From contig JACCYK010000607.1 in assembly GCA_013696525.1 (NCBI GenBank), forward strand, positions 1-6,528: 6,528 bases of DNA, written 5' to 3'. The position numbers and the translations under genes were made by a program. Shown piece by piece: positions 1-5,361 of this stretch; position 1 is the first letter of the stretch, and every line of letters starts with the position of its first letter. The DNA comes from Chloroflexia bacterium. Its GTDB lineage: Bacteria; Chloroflexota; Chloroflexia; Thermomicrobiales; UBA6265. The notes beneath the pieces were generated by a model. It searched no databases. It was not told the DNA's origin and saw only the letters and a list, made by a program, of their open reading frames with translations.

Positions 1-2
1 AC

Positions 3-28
3 GCGCCCCTGACAGATGCCAGGGGCGC
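3..28 (-). terminator. Candidate terminator hairpin after the tRNA cluster
   Basis: Positions 3-11 and 20-28 are perfect inverted complements: a 9-bp, mostly G/C stem with an 8-nt loop. It lies 17 bp beyond the encoded CCA end of tRNA-Phe in the direction of transcription. A U-tract, if present, would fall beyond position 1 and cannot be seen. The position fits an intrinsic terminator for the tRNA operon, but the diagnostic tail is off the window. Confidence 0.6.
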
Positions 29-45
29 AACCGCAGCGGCCATCT

Positions 46-121
46 TGGTGCTCAGGGGCAGACTCGAACTGCCGACCGCACGATTTTCAGTCGTGAGCTC
101 TACCAACTGAGCTACCTGAGC
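46..121 (-). tRNA. tRNA-Phe (anticodon GAA)
   Basis: The reverse complement folds as a full cloverleaf. The acceptor stem GCTCAGG/CCTGAGC is perfect, the D stem is GCTC/GAGC, the anticodon stem CACGA/TCGTG encloses the loop CTGAAAA, and the T stem GGCAG/CTGCC carries a TTCGAGT loop. The loop gives anticodon GAA, which reads UUC and UUU. The discriminator is A and the 3' CCA is encoded (46-48). It is the last of three co-oriented tRNA genes and lies 67 bp beyond tRNA-Val. Confidence 0.97.
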
Positions 122-188
122 CTGCACCGCTTGAACTACTCGATCGATGAGAGCCGCATCACTGTACCCAGCGGTCGGTGCGGGCCGG

Positions 189-261
189 TGGGCGATAGAG
201 GGCTCGAACCTCTGACATCCACGGTGTAAACGTGGCGCTCTACCAGCTGAGCTAATCGCCC
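189..261 (-). tRNA. tRNA-Val (anticodon TAC)
   Basis: The reverse complement gives acceptor stem GGGCGAT/ATCGCCC, D stem GCTC/GAGC, anticodon stem CCACG/CGTGG around the loop TTTACAC, and T stem AGAGG/CCTCT with TTCGAGC. Anticodon TAC reads GUA and, by wobble, GUG. The discriminator is A. The next three template bases give CCG, so the 3' CCA is not fully encoded and must be added by nucleotidyltransferase. It is the middle gene of the cluster, 18 bp from tRNA-Leu. Confidence 0.97.
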
Positions 262-279
262 GCTGACCGGGGGTTAGGG

Positions 280-364
280 TGCCCAGGAGAGGATTTGAAC
301 CTCCACGCCCTAAACGGGCACTAGCCCCTCAAGCTAGCGCGTCTGCCGATTCCGCCACCTGGGC
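280..364 (-). tRNA. tRNA-Leu (anticodon GAG)
   Basis: This is an 85-nt class II tRNA. The acceptor stem is GCCCAGG/CCTGGGC and the anticodon stem CTAGC/GCTAG encloses the loop TTGAGGG, giving anticodon GAG (reads CUC and CUU). The long variable arm has a GCCC/GGGC stem, which is diagnostic for Leu/Ser/Tyr tRNAs. The T arm is GGAGG/CCTCT around TTCAAAT. CCA is not encoded (CCC follows the discriminator A). It is the promoter-proximal gene of the cluster; its 5' end is about 8 nt downstream of the predicted transcription start. Confidence 0.97.
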
Positions 365-378
365 CAGCCGCTCCCGAA

Positions 379-407
379 ATTATAAGGACCGCCTTCCCCA
401 TCGTCAA
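379..407 (-). promoter_or_regulatory. Sigma-70 promoter of the tRNA operon
   Basis: On the minus strand, TTGACG (407 to 402) is followed after exactly 17 bp by a perfect TATAAT (384 to 379). This is nearly consensus housekeeping sigma-factor architecture. The start of transcription is predicted near position 372, leaving a leader of only about 8 nt before tRNA-Leu. A short leader and near-consensus boxes fit strong stable-RNA expression. It is the strongest promoter-like sequence I see in the window. Confidence 0.9.
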
Positions 408-417
408 CCGCGAAACG

Positions 418-443
418 GCCGCCCCGGCCCAGGCCGGGGCGGC
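418..443 (-). terminator. Hairpin terminator of the ABC transport operon
   Basis: Positions 418-429 and 432-443 are perfect inverted complements, a 12-bp stem made only of G and C. It starts 30 bp after the stop codon of the binding-protein gene. On the minus strand the stem is followed by CGTTTCG, so the U-tract is short. It also sits 11 bp upstream of the tRNA -35 box, so it probably insulates the strong tRNA promoter from read-through. A symmetric hairpin could also act on the plus strand, but no plus-strand gene ends here. Confidence 0.75.
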
Positions 444-473
444 ACGCTAGTCTTGGGCTCGCGCCGTGGCTGG

Positions 474-1538
474 TTAGGCCGCCGGCGTCGCCTCCGCTTC
501 CGGCGAAGCGCCGGCCGCGGCGATTTCGCTACAGTCGGCGACGTAGAGGTAGCGAGCGATTTCCGGGTCGTCAATCGTTTCTTCGGTGACGATTGAGTAG
601 CCGGTCGTTACTTCGGTTTCCGCCGGCGCGGTGTCGGTACTGAGGAACTCGACGGCCATCTGCACGCCCATGTACCCGATGTCGAACGGATGCTGGGCGA
701 TCAGCGCGTCGACCGTGCCCGACTCAAGTTGTTCGACCTGCGTCGGCCCGGCATCAAACGAGACGACCTTCACTTCCCCTTGCAGGCCGGCTTGCTCGAT
801 CGCGACGGCCGCGCCCTGGGCCGAGAACAGGTTGGTGCCGAAGATGCCCGCCAGATCGGGATCGGACTGGAGGCGGGCGTTGACGATGGAGGCAGCCTGG
901 GTCGAATCGTTGTTGCTGTATTCCTGGCCGAGATCTACGATGTCCGGGTAGTCGGCAAGCCCTTCGAAGAATCCTTCCGCCCGCTGGTCAGTGGTCGAGA
1001 TGCCTGGAATGGTGTTGACGACAAAGACCTTGCCCGTTTCACCGATCAGCTCCGCCAGTGCCTGCGCCGCGATCCGGCCACCCTCGACGTTGTCGGAAGC
1101 GATGTTCGCGACGGCGATATCGGAATCGATGAACGTGTCAACCGTGAACACGGCGATGCCGGCATCGATCGCCTCTTGGATGGGCGCGATCATCGCCGCC
1201 CGGTCGTTGGGCGCGATCAGGATCGCGTCCGGCGCGCTTTGGACCACCGCGCTCAGGAGCGGGGCTTGCAGCGTCGCATCGAACCGTTCGGGGCCTTGCA
1301 CTTCTAGCTCGGCCCCAAGCTCATCGGCCGCGGCCTGCGCCCCGCAGGCCATCGAGACGTAGAATTCGTCTCCCGTAACGCCCTGGATCAGCACAATGCG
1401 GTACGGCTCGTCTTGAGCGGCTCGCGCCCTTAGTCCAGCCGTTCCGAACAGGGTGATGCCCAGGCCGGCCGCGGCACTGGCGCCAACGAGACGACGCCGG
1501 TCGATGTGACGATGCTTCCAACAGATATCCCGACTCAT
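474..1538 (-). CDS. Tat-exported sugar-type ABC transporter substrate-binding protein (RbsB-like)
   Basis: A 354-residue periplasmic-binding-protein-type I protein, the capture subunit of the importer encoded upstream. The N-terminus has a Tat-type signal: Asp13-Arg14-Arg15-Arg16-Leu17-Val18, a hydrophobic stretch at about 19-36, and an Ala-Arg-Ala cleavage site near residue 40. There is no lipobox cysteine. The mature part starts with a beta strand (YRIVLIQGV) and keeps RbsB-like landmarks such as DAILIAPND, the QRAEGFFEGL segment, VVSFDAGPTQ and IAQHPFDIGYMGVQMAVEF. Cys65 and Cys336 could form a disulfide. The C-terminus ends in a flexible Ala/Pro/Glu/Thr tail. I chose the ATG at 1538 because AAGGAG lies 8 nt upstream and the Tat signal follows at once; an ATG at 1637 would add 33 residues that run through a hairpin and the Shine-Dalgarno. 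Family assignment is firm, ligand unknown. Confidence 0.93.
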   Translation of the reverse strand: MSRDICWKHRHIDRRRLVGASAAAGLGITLFGTAGLRARAAQDEPYRIVLIQGVTGDEFYVSMACGAQAAADELGAELEVQGPERFDATLQAPLLSAVVQSAPDAILIAPNDRAAMIAPIQEAIDAGIAVFTVDTFIDSDIAVANIASDNVEGGRIAAQALAELIGETGKVFVVNTIPGISTTDQRAEGFFEGLADYPDIVDLGQEYSNNDSTQAASIVNARLQSDPDLAGIFGTNLFSAQGAAVAIEQAGLQGEVKVVSFDAGPTQVEQLESGTVDALIAQHPFDIGYMGVQMAVEFLSTDTAPAETEVTTGYSIVTEETIDDPEIARYLYVADCSEIAAAGASPEAEATPAA

Positions 1539-1546
1539 TGACAGTT

Positions 1547-1569
1547 CTCCTTCCACGGGTTGCCGTGGA
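1547..1569 (-). promoter_or_regulatory. Shine-Dalgarno with abutting hairpin before the binding-protein gene
   Basis: On the minus strand, UCCACGG (1569-1563) can pair with CCGUGGA (1558-1552) over a 4-nt loop, CAAC. The last A of the stem is also the first A of the Shine-Dalgarno AAGGAG (1552-1547), which is 8 nt from the ATG at 1538. The hairpin leaves the Shine-Dalgarno core open. A plausible role is to protect the 5' end of a processed binding-protein mRNA or to tune its translation; this is inference. Confidence 0.6.
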
Positions 1570-1630
1570 GTTGTCGCGCTCGGCCACTTGCATCCCCGAA
1601 GCGGCCTTCTTGAAGTCTTTTGATGACCCA

Positions 1631-1651
1631 CCGGCATCGAAATGATGCTGG
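1631..1651 (-). other. Imperfect stem-loop in the permease to binding-protein gap
   Basis: Positions 1631-1638 and 1644-1651 form an 8-bp stem with one C-A mismatch in the minus-strand RNA and a 5-nt loop. It begins 29 bp after the permease stop. No U-tract follows, so it is not a convincing terminator. It could stabilise the upstream message or partly attenuate it. The rest of the 142-bp gap (1539-1680) shows no promoter I would defend. Confidence 0.35.
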
Positions 1652-1680
1652 CCGGCCATCGAGGGGAGCCGAGTAACGTA

Positions 1681-2757
1681 CTAGCGGCGTTCTTCCGCCT
1701 GCCGGCGCCGCTGATCGAGATACACCGCCAAAATGAGGATCGCCCCGATGGCGACCTGTTGCCAGAACGGTTGAATCCCTTGGATCACGAAGCCGTTGCG
1801 GAGGATCGCCGGGATAAAGGCGCCGACGACTGACCCGCCAATGCTGCCGATACCGCCGAACAGGCTGGTGCCACCGATGACGACCGCCGAAATGGCCGAC
1901 AGGTTGTCCGATGCATGGGACCCGACGGAGGCGGTGCTAAAGAGCGCGACATCAAGCACGCCGGCGACCCCGGCCAGCATACCACTCAGCCCGTAGACTT
2001 TGATGAGATGAGCGTCGACGTTGATGCCAGCCCGGCGGGCGGCATCGGCGTTGGACCCGATGGCATAGGTGTAACGGCCAAATCGGGTCTTATGGAGGGC
2101 GAGCGCGGCGATCACGATGACCACCGTGGCGACAGCCACCGGGACCGTGAAGCGAAACTGGCCGGTCCCGATCGGCACGATGAAGAGCGCTCGCGAGCCG
2201 ATCTCGGATTGCACCGTCGGTGGCACAAAAGGCACGTTCACTCCACCCGATAGGATTAGGGCCAGACCGAGCGACATGCCGAGGGTGCCGAGCGTAACGA
2301 TGAACGGCGGGATCCTGAGCTTGGTGATCAGGACGCCATTGAGCAGCCCCCAGGCGAGACCGGAGAGCACGCCAAGCACGATGCCGGCGGAGATACCAAA
2401 CAGTTGGTTGGGGTACTCGCGGGCTCGAACTTCCTCGGCACTCCCAGATAGTGTCACCATGGCCTGCGCCGCGACGACCGAGGAGAAGACCAGGACGGAC
2501 CCGACCGAGAGATCGATCCCGGCGGTGATGATGACGAACGTCGATCCTACGACCAGTAAGAGCAAGGTCGAGGCGAAGATCGCAATGTTCTGAAAGTTAT
2601 TCGGGTTGAAGAACGATTGCCGGGAGATGATCGTGAACACGATGATCAGCGCCGGCAGAATGAAGTAGATGATTGACGAGGAGAGCCGGGCCGACCAGGT
2701 CGCCGGCTGCTCTTCAACGTCCGGCTGCGCCTCGGCCCCCCTTGGCTCACCGGCCAT
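1681..2757 (-). CDS. Sugar-type ABC transporter permease (RbsC-like, BPD_transp_2 family)
   Basis: A 358-residue integral membrane permease forming the channel of the importer. After a hydrophilic N-terminus of about 27 residues, hydrophobic segments lie near 29-50, 57-80, 86-105, 119-147, 151-173, 202-222, 255-275 and 285-350. The hallmark AGIDLSVGS of RbsC-type permeases is at 79-87, and the GGTSLFGGIG segment in the C-terminal half is also typical. The protein ends in a basic tail (DQRRRQAEERR). Length is slightly above the roughly 320-340 residues common in the family, mostly from the N-terminal extension. The ATG at 2757 is preceded by a GAGGTG ribosome-binding sequence and overlaps the ATPase stop by 11 bp, which suggests translational coupling. 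The permease probably works as a homodimer. Substrate not deducible. Confidence 0.94.
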   Translation of the reverse strand: MAGEPRGAEAQPDVEEQPATWSARLSSSIIYFILPALIIVFTIISRQSFFNPNNFQNIAIFASTLLLLVVGSTFVIITAGIDLSVGSVLVFSSVVAAQAMVTLSGSAEEVRAREYPNQLFGISAGIVLGVLSGLAWGLLNGVLITKLRIPPFIVTLGTLGMSLGLALILSGGVNVPFVPPTVQSEIGSRALFIVPIGTGQFRFTVPVAVATVVIVIAALALHKTRFGRYTYAIGSNADAARRAGINVDAHLIKVYGLSGMLAGVAGVLDVALFSTASVGSHASDNLSAISAVVIGGTSLFGGIGSIGGSVVGAFIPAILRNGFVIQGIQPFWQQVAIGAILILAVYLDQRRRQAEERR

Positions 2758-3568
2758 GGCGCACCTCGGCAGGTCGATCGTTGCTCATTGAACGTGGGCG
2801 CAGGGAACCGGTCATGGCCGATACCGCGTCATCAATCGTTGCTTGCCGGGGATCGAGCTCGGCGACGACCTCGCCCAAGCGAAGGACGACGATGCGATCG
2901 GCGACCTCGAAGACGTGTGGCATATTGTGGCTAATGAAGACGATCGGGATCCCGTTGTCGCGAACCTGGCGCATAAGGTTTAGCACCAGCGCGGTTTGAG
3001 CCACCCCGAGGGCGGCGGTCGGCTCGTCCATGATGACCACCTTGCTGGCCCACATCACGGCCCTGGCGACCGCGACGCCCTGCCGTTGTCCGCCCGAGAG
3101 CGTGACCAGGCGGCGGCGAAGGTTCGGCACCCGGACGCCGAGCTGCTTGAGCTGGGCACTGGTTTCCGCGTACATGCGATCCTTGTCGAGAAACCCGAGC
3201 CGGCCAAGCAGACCGGTTTGCCGGTACTCACGGCCAAGGAAGATATTGGCCACGGAATCGAGATGCGGCGCGATGGCGAGGTCTTGGTACACCGTTTCAA
3301 TGCCTGCCGATCGAGCTTCGTGCGGCGACGCGAAGCGGACGGGTCGGCCGGCGAAGACAATTTCACCATGGTCGTAGGGGAAGACGCCGGTCAGCGCGTT
3401 AATCAACGTCGACTTGCCCGCGCCATTGTCACCGATCAGGGCGACGATCTCTTGGGCATGGACCGAGAAATCGACGTTTTTCAACGCGTGAACGGGCCCG
3501 AAATGCTTATCGATCCCGCGCGCCTGAAGCACCGCGCTTCCGTTCACGCCGGCATTGGCTAGCTCCAT
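2747..3568 (-). CDS. Sugar-type ABC transporter ATP-binding protein, single nucleotide-binding domain (FrcA-like)
   Basis: A 273-residue cytoplasmic ATPase that powers the importer. All ABC motifs are intact: Walker A GDNGAGKST at 46-54, Q-loop Gln95, signature LSGGQRQ at 157-163, Walker B VVIMDEP at 177-183, and H-loop His214. The segment after Walker B reads TAALGV rather than the usual SALD, as I recall for FrcA-type ATPases. RbsA/MglA/XylG ATPases have two fused domains of about 500 residues; this has one, so two copies should dimerise. I chose the ATG at 3568 because GGGAG lies 5 nt upstream. A TTG at 3613 would extend the frame by 15 residues but sits in the predicted -10 box, so it would not be transcribed. 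It is the first gene of the operon. Confidence 0.93.
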   Translation of the reverse strand: MELANAGVNGSAVLQARGIDKHFGPVHALKNVDFSVHAQEIVALIGDNGAGKSTLINALTGVFPYDHGEIVFAGRPVRFASPHEARSAGIETVYQDLAIAPHLDSVANIFLGREYRQTGLLGRLGFLDKDRMYAETSAQLKQLGVRVPNLRRRLVTLSGGQRQGVAVARAVMWASKVVIMDEPTAALGVAQTALVLNLMRQVRDNGIPIVFISHNMPHVFEVADRIVVLRLGEVVAELDPRQATIDDAVSAMTGSLRPRSMSNDRPAEVRHGR

Positions 3569-3612
3569 GCCATCTCCCGCTCGAGTGGACGGTTCGGCGT
3601 CATGACGGGGCA

Positions 3613-3640
3613 ACTCTACTCAGGTTTTTCGTTTCGTCAA
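3613..3640 (-). promoter_or_regulatory. Promoter of the ABC transport operon
   Basis: On the minus strand TTGACG (3640-3635) is separated by 16 bp from TAGAGT (3618-3613; four of six match TATAAT). The predicted start of transcription is near 3606, about 38 nt upstream of the ATG at 3568. No palindromic operator stands out, although a regulator site could be hidden in this 171-bp divergent intergenic region (3569-3739). Confidence 0.7.
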
Positions 3641-3674
3641 GCGCCGATTGCACCGAGGCGCGATCGAATCCAAG

Positions 3675-3703
3675 TTGCCGGGGCGGACCGTCACCGATAG
3701 ACT
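3675..3703 (+). promoter_or_regulatory. Candidate promoter of coaBC
   Basis: TTGCCG (3675-3680) and TAGACT (3698-3703) are spaced by 17 bp, each with acceptable though imperfect agreement to the sigma-70 consensus. Transcription would start near 3710, about 30 nt before the coaBC ATG. It diverges from the transport promoter, with the two -35 boxes about 34 bp apart. Confidence 0.55.
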
Positions 3704-3739
3704 CCATCCGACGATGTCCGGGTGAAGGATGGATCGACC

Positions 3740-4984
3740 ATGGTTGACTCGACCAACCCGCTTGCTGCCAAGCGCATCGTGCTCGCGGTGACGGGCAGCA
3801 TCGCCGCGTACAAAGCGGCCGATGTCGCGAGCACGCTCGTGCAGCTCGGCGTGGCGGTCGATGTCATCCTGAGCGAGGGCGCGCGCCAGTTTATCCAGCC
3901 TTTGACGTTCTCCGCCTTGACCCGGCGTCCGGTCCACGGCAATCCGATTGCCAATTGGACGGTGGAGCTCGCGGGACACGTAACCCTGGCGGCGGCGGAC
4001 CTCGTGCTTGTCGCTCCCGCGACGGCACAGACCTTGGCCCGGCTATCCCTCGGTCTGGCTGACGACCTGCTCGGCATGGTCGCGCTGGCGACATCCGCGC
4101 CGCTCGTGGTCGCGCCGGCGATGGAGCATGGAATGTGGCACCATCCTGCTACCCAAGAGCATCTGCACCGGCTGCGCGAACGTGGCGCCGTGGTGATCGG
4201 ACCAGGGGCAGGGCGACTGGCGTCAGGGGCGAGCGGTGACGGCCGGCTGGCGGCGACCGGCGAGATCGTCGGCGTGACGCGAGCGATGCTCGGACGGGCC
4301 GGGCCGCTCGCCGGTACCAAGGTGGTGGTCTCGGCCGGAGGCACCCATGAGCCGATTGATCCGGTCCGATTCATCGGCAATCGATCGAGTGGGCTGATGG
4401 GGCTCGCGTTGGCCCAGGCCGCGATCGATCTTGGCGCCATGGTTACTGTCGTGGCGGGACCAACGCACCTTTCAATGCCCCATGCGGCCGAAATCATCCG
4501 GGTCGAGACAGCGGAGGAGATGCTGCTTAAGATTCAAGGCGCGGTGGAAGGAGCGAGGGTCCTGATCATGGCGGCCGCGGTGGGCGATTTTCGGCCGGCA
4601 CAGCGGTTCGAGCAAAAATACAAGAAGGCTAATTCGACGTCCGGGCTTACCGTGGAGCTGATCCAGAATCCCGACATCTTGGCCACGATCCAGGCGCCAA
4701 GCCTCATCAAGGTTGGATTCGCGGCGGAAACGGAGCACCTTGTCGCCAACGCCCGGGCGAAGCTGGAGCGCAAGTCGCTTCAACTCGTGGTCGCCAACGA
4801 CGCCGCGATGACGATCGGCAGCGACGAGAGCAAGGCCATCCTGATCGCGTTGGACGGCGAGCCAGAGGTATTGCCGGCGATGCGAAAAACCGAGCTTGCC
4901 GCGGTCATCATGGACCGGGTGACGGAGTTGGTAACGAACGAGCGTGGTTCCCGGACAGCGATGTGGTTGGACCACCAAGACTAA
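3740..4984 (+). CDS. coaBC: Bifunctional phosphopantothenoylcysteine decarboxylase / phosphopantothenate-cysteine ligase
   Basis: This 414-residue cytoplasmic enzyme carries out two steps of coenzyme A synthesis: joining cysteine to 4'-phosphopantothenate (CoaB) and decarboxylating the product to 4'-phosphopantetheine with FMN (CoaC). Residues about 11-180 are the flavoprotein CoaC domain: VTGSIAAYKA at 17-26, catalytic His80, VAPATA at 91-96 and PAM at 126-128. Residues about 190-405 are CoaB: AGGTHEPIDPVRFIGNRSSG at 199-218, AAAVGDF at 278-284, KYKK at 293-296, NPDIL at 310-314 and GFAAET at 326-331. Against E. coli, Asn of the ANDLL motif is Asp108 and the flap Cys is Ser162; Lys after NRSSG is Leu219. 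Length is normal. I chose the ATG at 3740, with GGATGGA 6 nt upstream, over the GTG at 3722. Identification is very secure. Confidence 0.96.
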   Translation: MVDSTNPLAAKRIVLAVTGSIAAYKAADVASTLVQLGVAVDVILSEGARQFIQPLTFSALTRRPVHGNPIANWTVELAGHVTLAAADLVLVAPATAQTLARLSLGLADDLLGMVALATSAPLVVAPAMEHGMWHHPATQEHLHRLRERGAVVIGPGAGRLASGASGDGRLAATGEIVGVTRAMLGRAGPLAGTKVVVSAGGTHEPIDPVRFIGNRSSGLMGLALAQAAIDLGAMVTVVAGPTHLSMPHAAEIIRVETAEEMLLKIQGAVEGARVLIMAAAVGDFRPAQRFEQKYKKANSTSGLTVELIQNPDILATIQAPSLIKVGFAAETEHLVANARAKLERKSLQLVVANDAAMTIGSDESKAILIALDGEPEVLPAMRKTELAAVIMDRVTELVTNERGSRTAMWLDHQD

Positions 4985-5289
4985 GGCGGCGCAACGCCCA
5001 AGTCGTTCGGGCGCAGTTCGCGCTTGAATTGGTACTATCCGTGTTGGCGCTGGCCGGTGCGTTCATTTTGTTGCGGCTCGTCTTCAAGCTACTCAGCGTT
5101 CCCGGCCGGGTCTGGACCGGTGGACTCGTCTACTGGATTACCGATCCGTTGCTATGGCCGCTGACATTGTTCCCCGCGTCAGATCGCGCGTTCCTTGGGG
5201 AGGCGACGCTGAAGGAAGTCACCGCGGTGGCGCTGATCTTGATGGTGCCGCTCGTCTTGGCAGCCCGCGCTCAGGCTGGCCAAGATTGA
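4963..5289 (+). CDS. Small two-helix membrane protein, possibly YggT family
   Basis: A 108-residue predicted inner-membrane protein. An Arg-rich N-terminus (PPRLRRRNAQ) is followed by a hydrophobic helix at about 22-45, a central hydrophilic/aromatic loop containing VYWITDPLLWPLTLFPASDR, and a second helix at about 85-104. Two helices flanking a TDP-LL-P-type loop recall YggT proteins, which are linked to membrane and cell-division functions, but the match is from memory and weak. The GTG at 4963 overlaps the coaBC 3' end by 22 bp and has only a poor Shine-Dalgarno, so expression may depend on translational coupling; TTG or GTG codons near 5029-5041 are alternative starts. Membrane segments in frame and a stop 72 bp before the next gene support a real gene. 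Confidence 0.7.
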   Translation: MVGPPRLRRRNAQVVRAQFALELVLSVLALAGAFILLRLVFKLLSVPGRVWTGGLVYWITDPLLWPLTLFPASDRAFLGEATLKEVTAVALILMVPLVLAARAQAGQD

Positions 5290-5329
5290 CCAGCACTGAA
5301 TGGCACCGAATGTCAGAACATCGGCGACG

Positions 5330-5357
5330 CGGTGATCGAATCACCGAGAGGAGAGGA
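5330..5357 (+). promoter_or_regulatory. Hairpin and Shine-Dalgarno upstream of the microprotein
   Basis: CGGTGAT (5330-5336) pairs with ATCACCG (5340-5346) over a 3-nt loop, giving a 7-bp stem that ends two bases before the purine-rich run AGAGGAGAGGA (5347-5357). AGGAG at 5349-5353 is 8 nt from the ATG at 5362, ideal spacing. The placement copies that of the hairpin before the binding-protein gene. The rest of 5290-5361 shows no clear promoter. Confidence 0.6.
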
Positions 5358-5361
5358 CAAC

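Noticed and set aside
1539..1637. N-terminal extension of the binding protein from an ATG at 1637.
   Set aside because: The extra 33 residues are hydrophilic, cross a hairpin and the AAGGAG site, and would bury the Tat signal inside the protein.
1539..1680. A separate promoter for the binding-protein gene.
   Set aside because: I looked for TTGACA/TATAAT-like pairs with 16-18 bp spacing on the minus strand and found none worth defending.
3569..3613. TTG start at 3613 for the ABC ATPase.
   Set aside because: The TTG overlaps the predicted -10 box and has no Shine-Dalgarno; the ATG at 3568 has GGGAG and fits the family start.
3691..4497. A 268-codon open frame antisense to coaBC.
   Set aside because: It is a shadow of high third-position GC in coaBC; its peptide is Ser/Ala/Arg/Pro-rich with no domain, and coaBC is beyond doubt.
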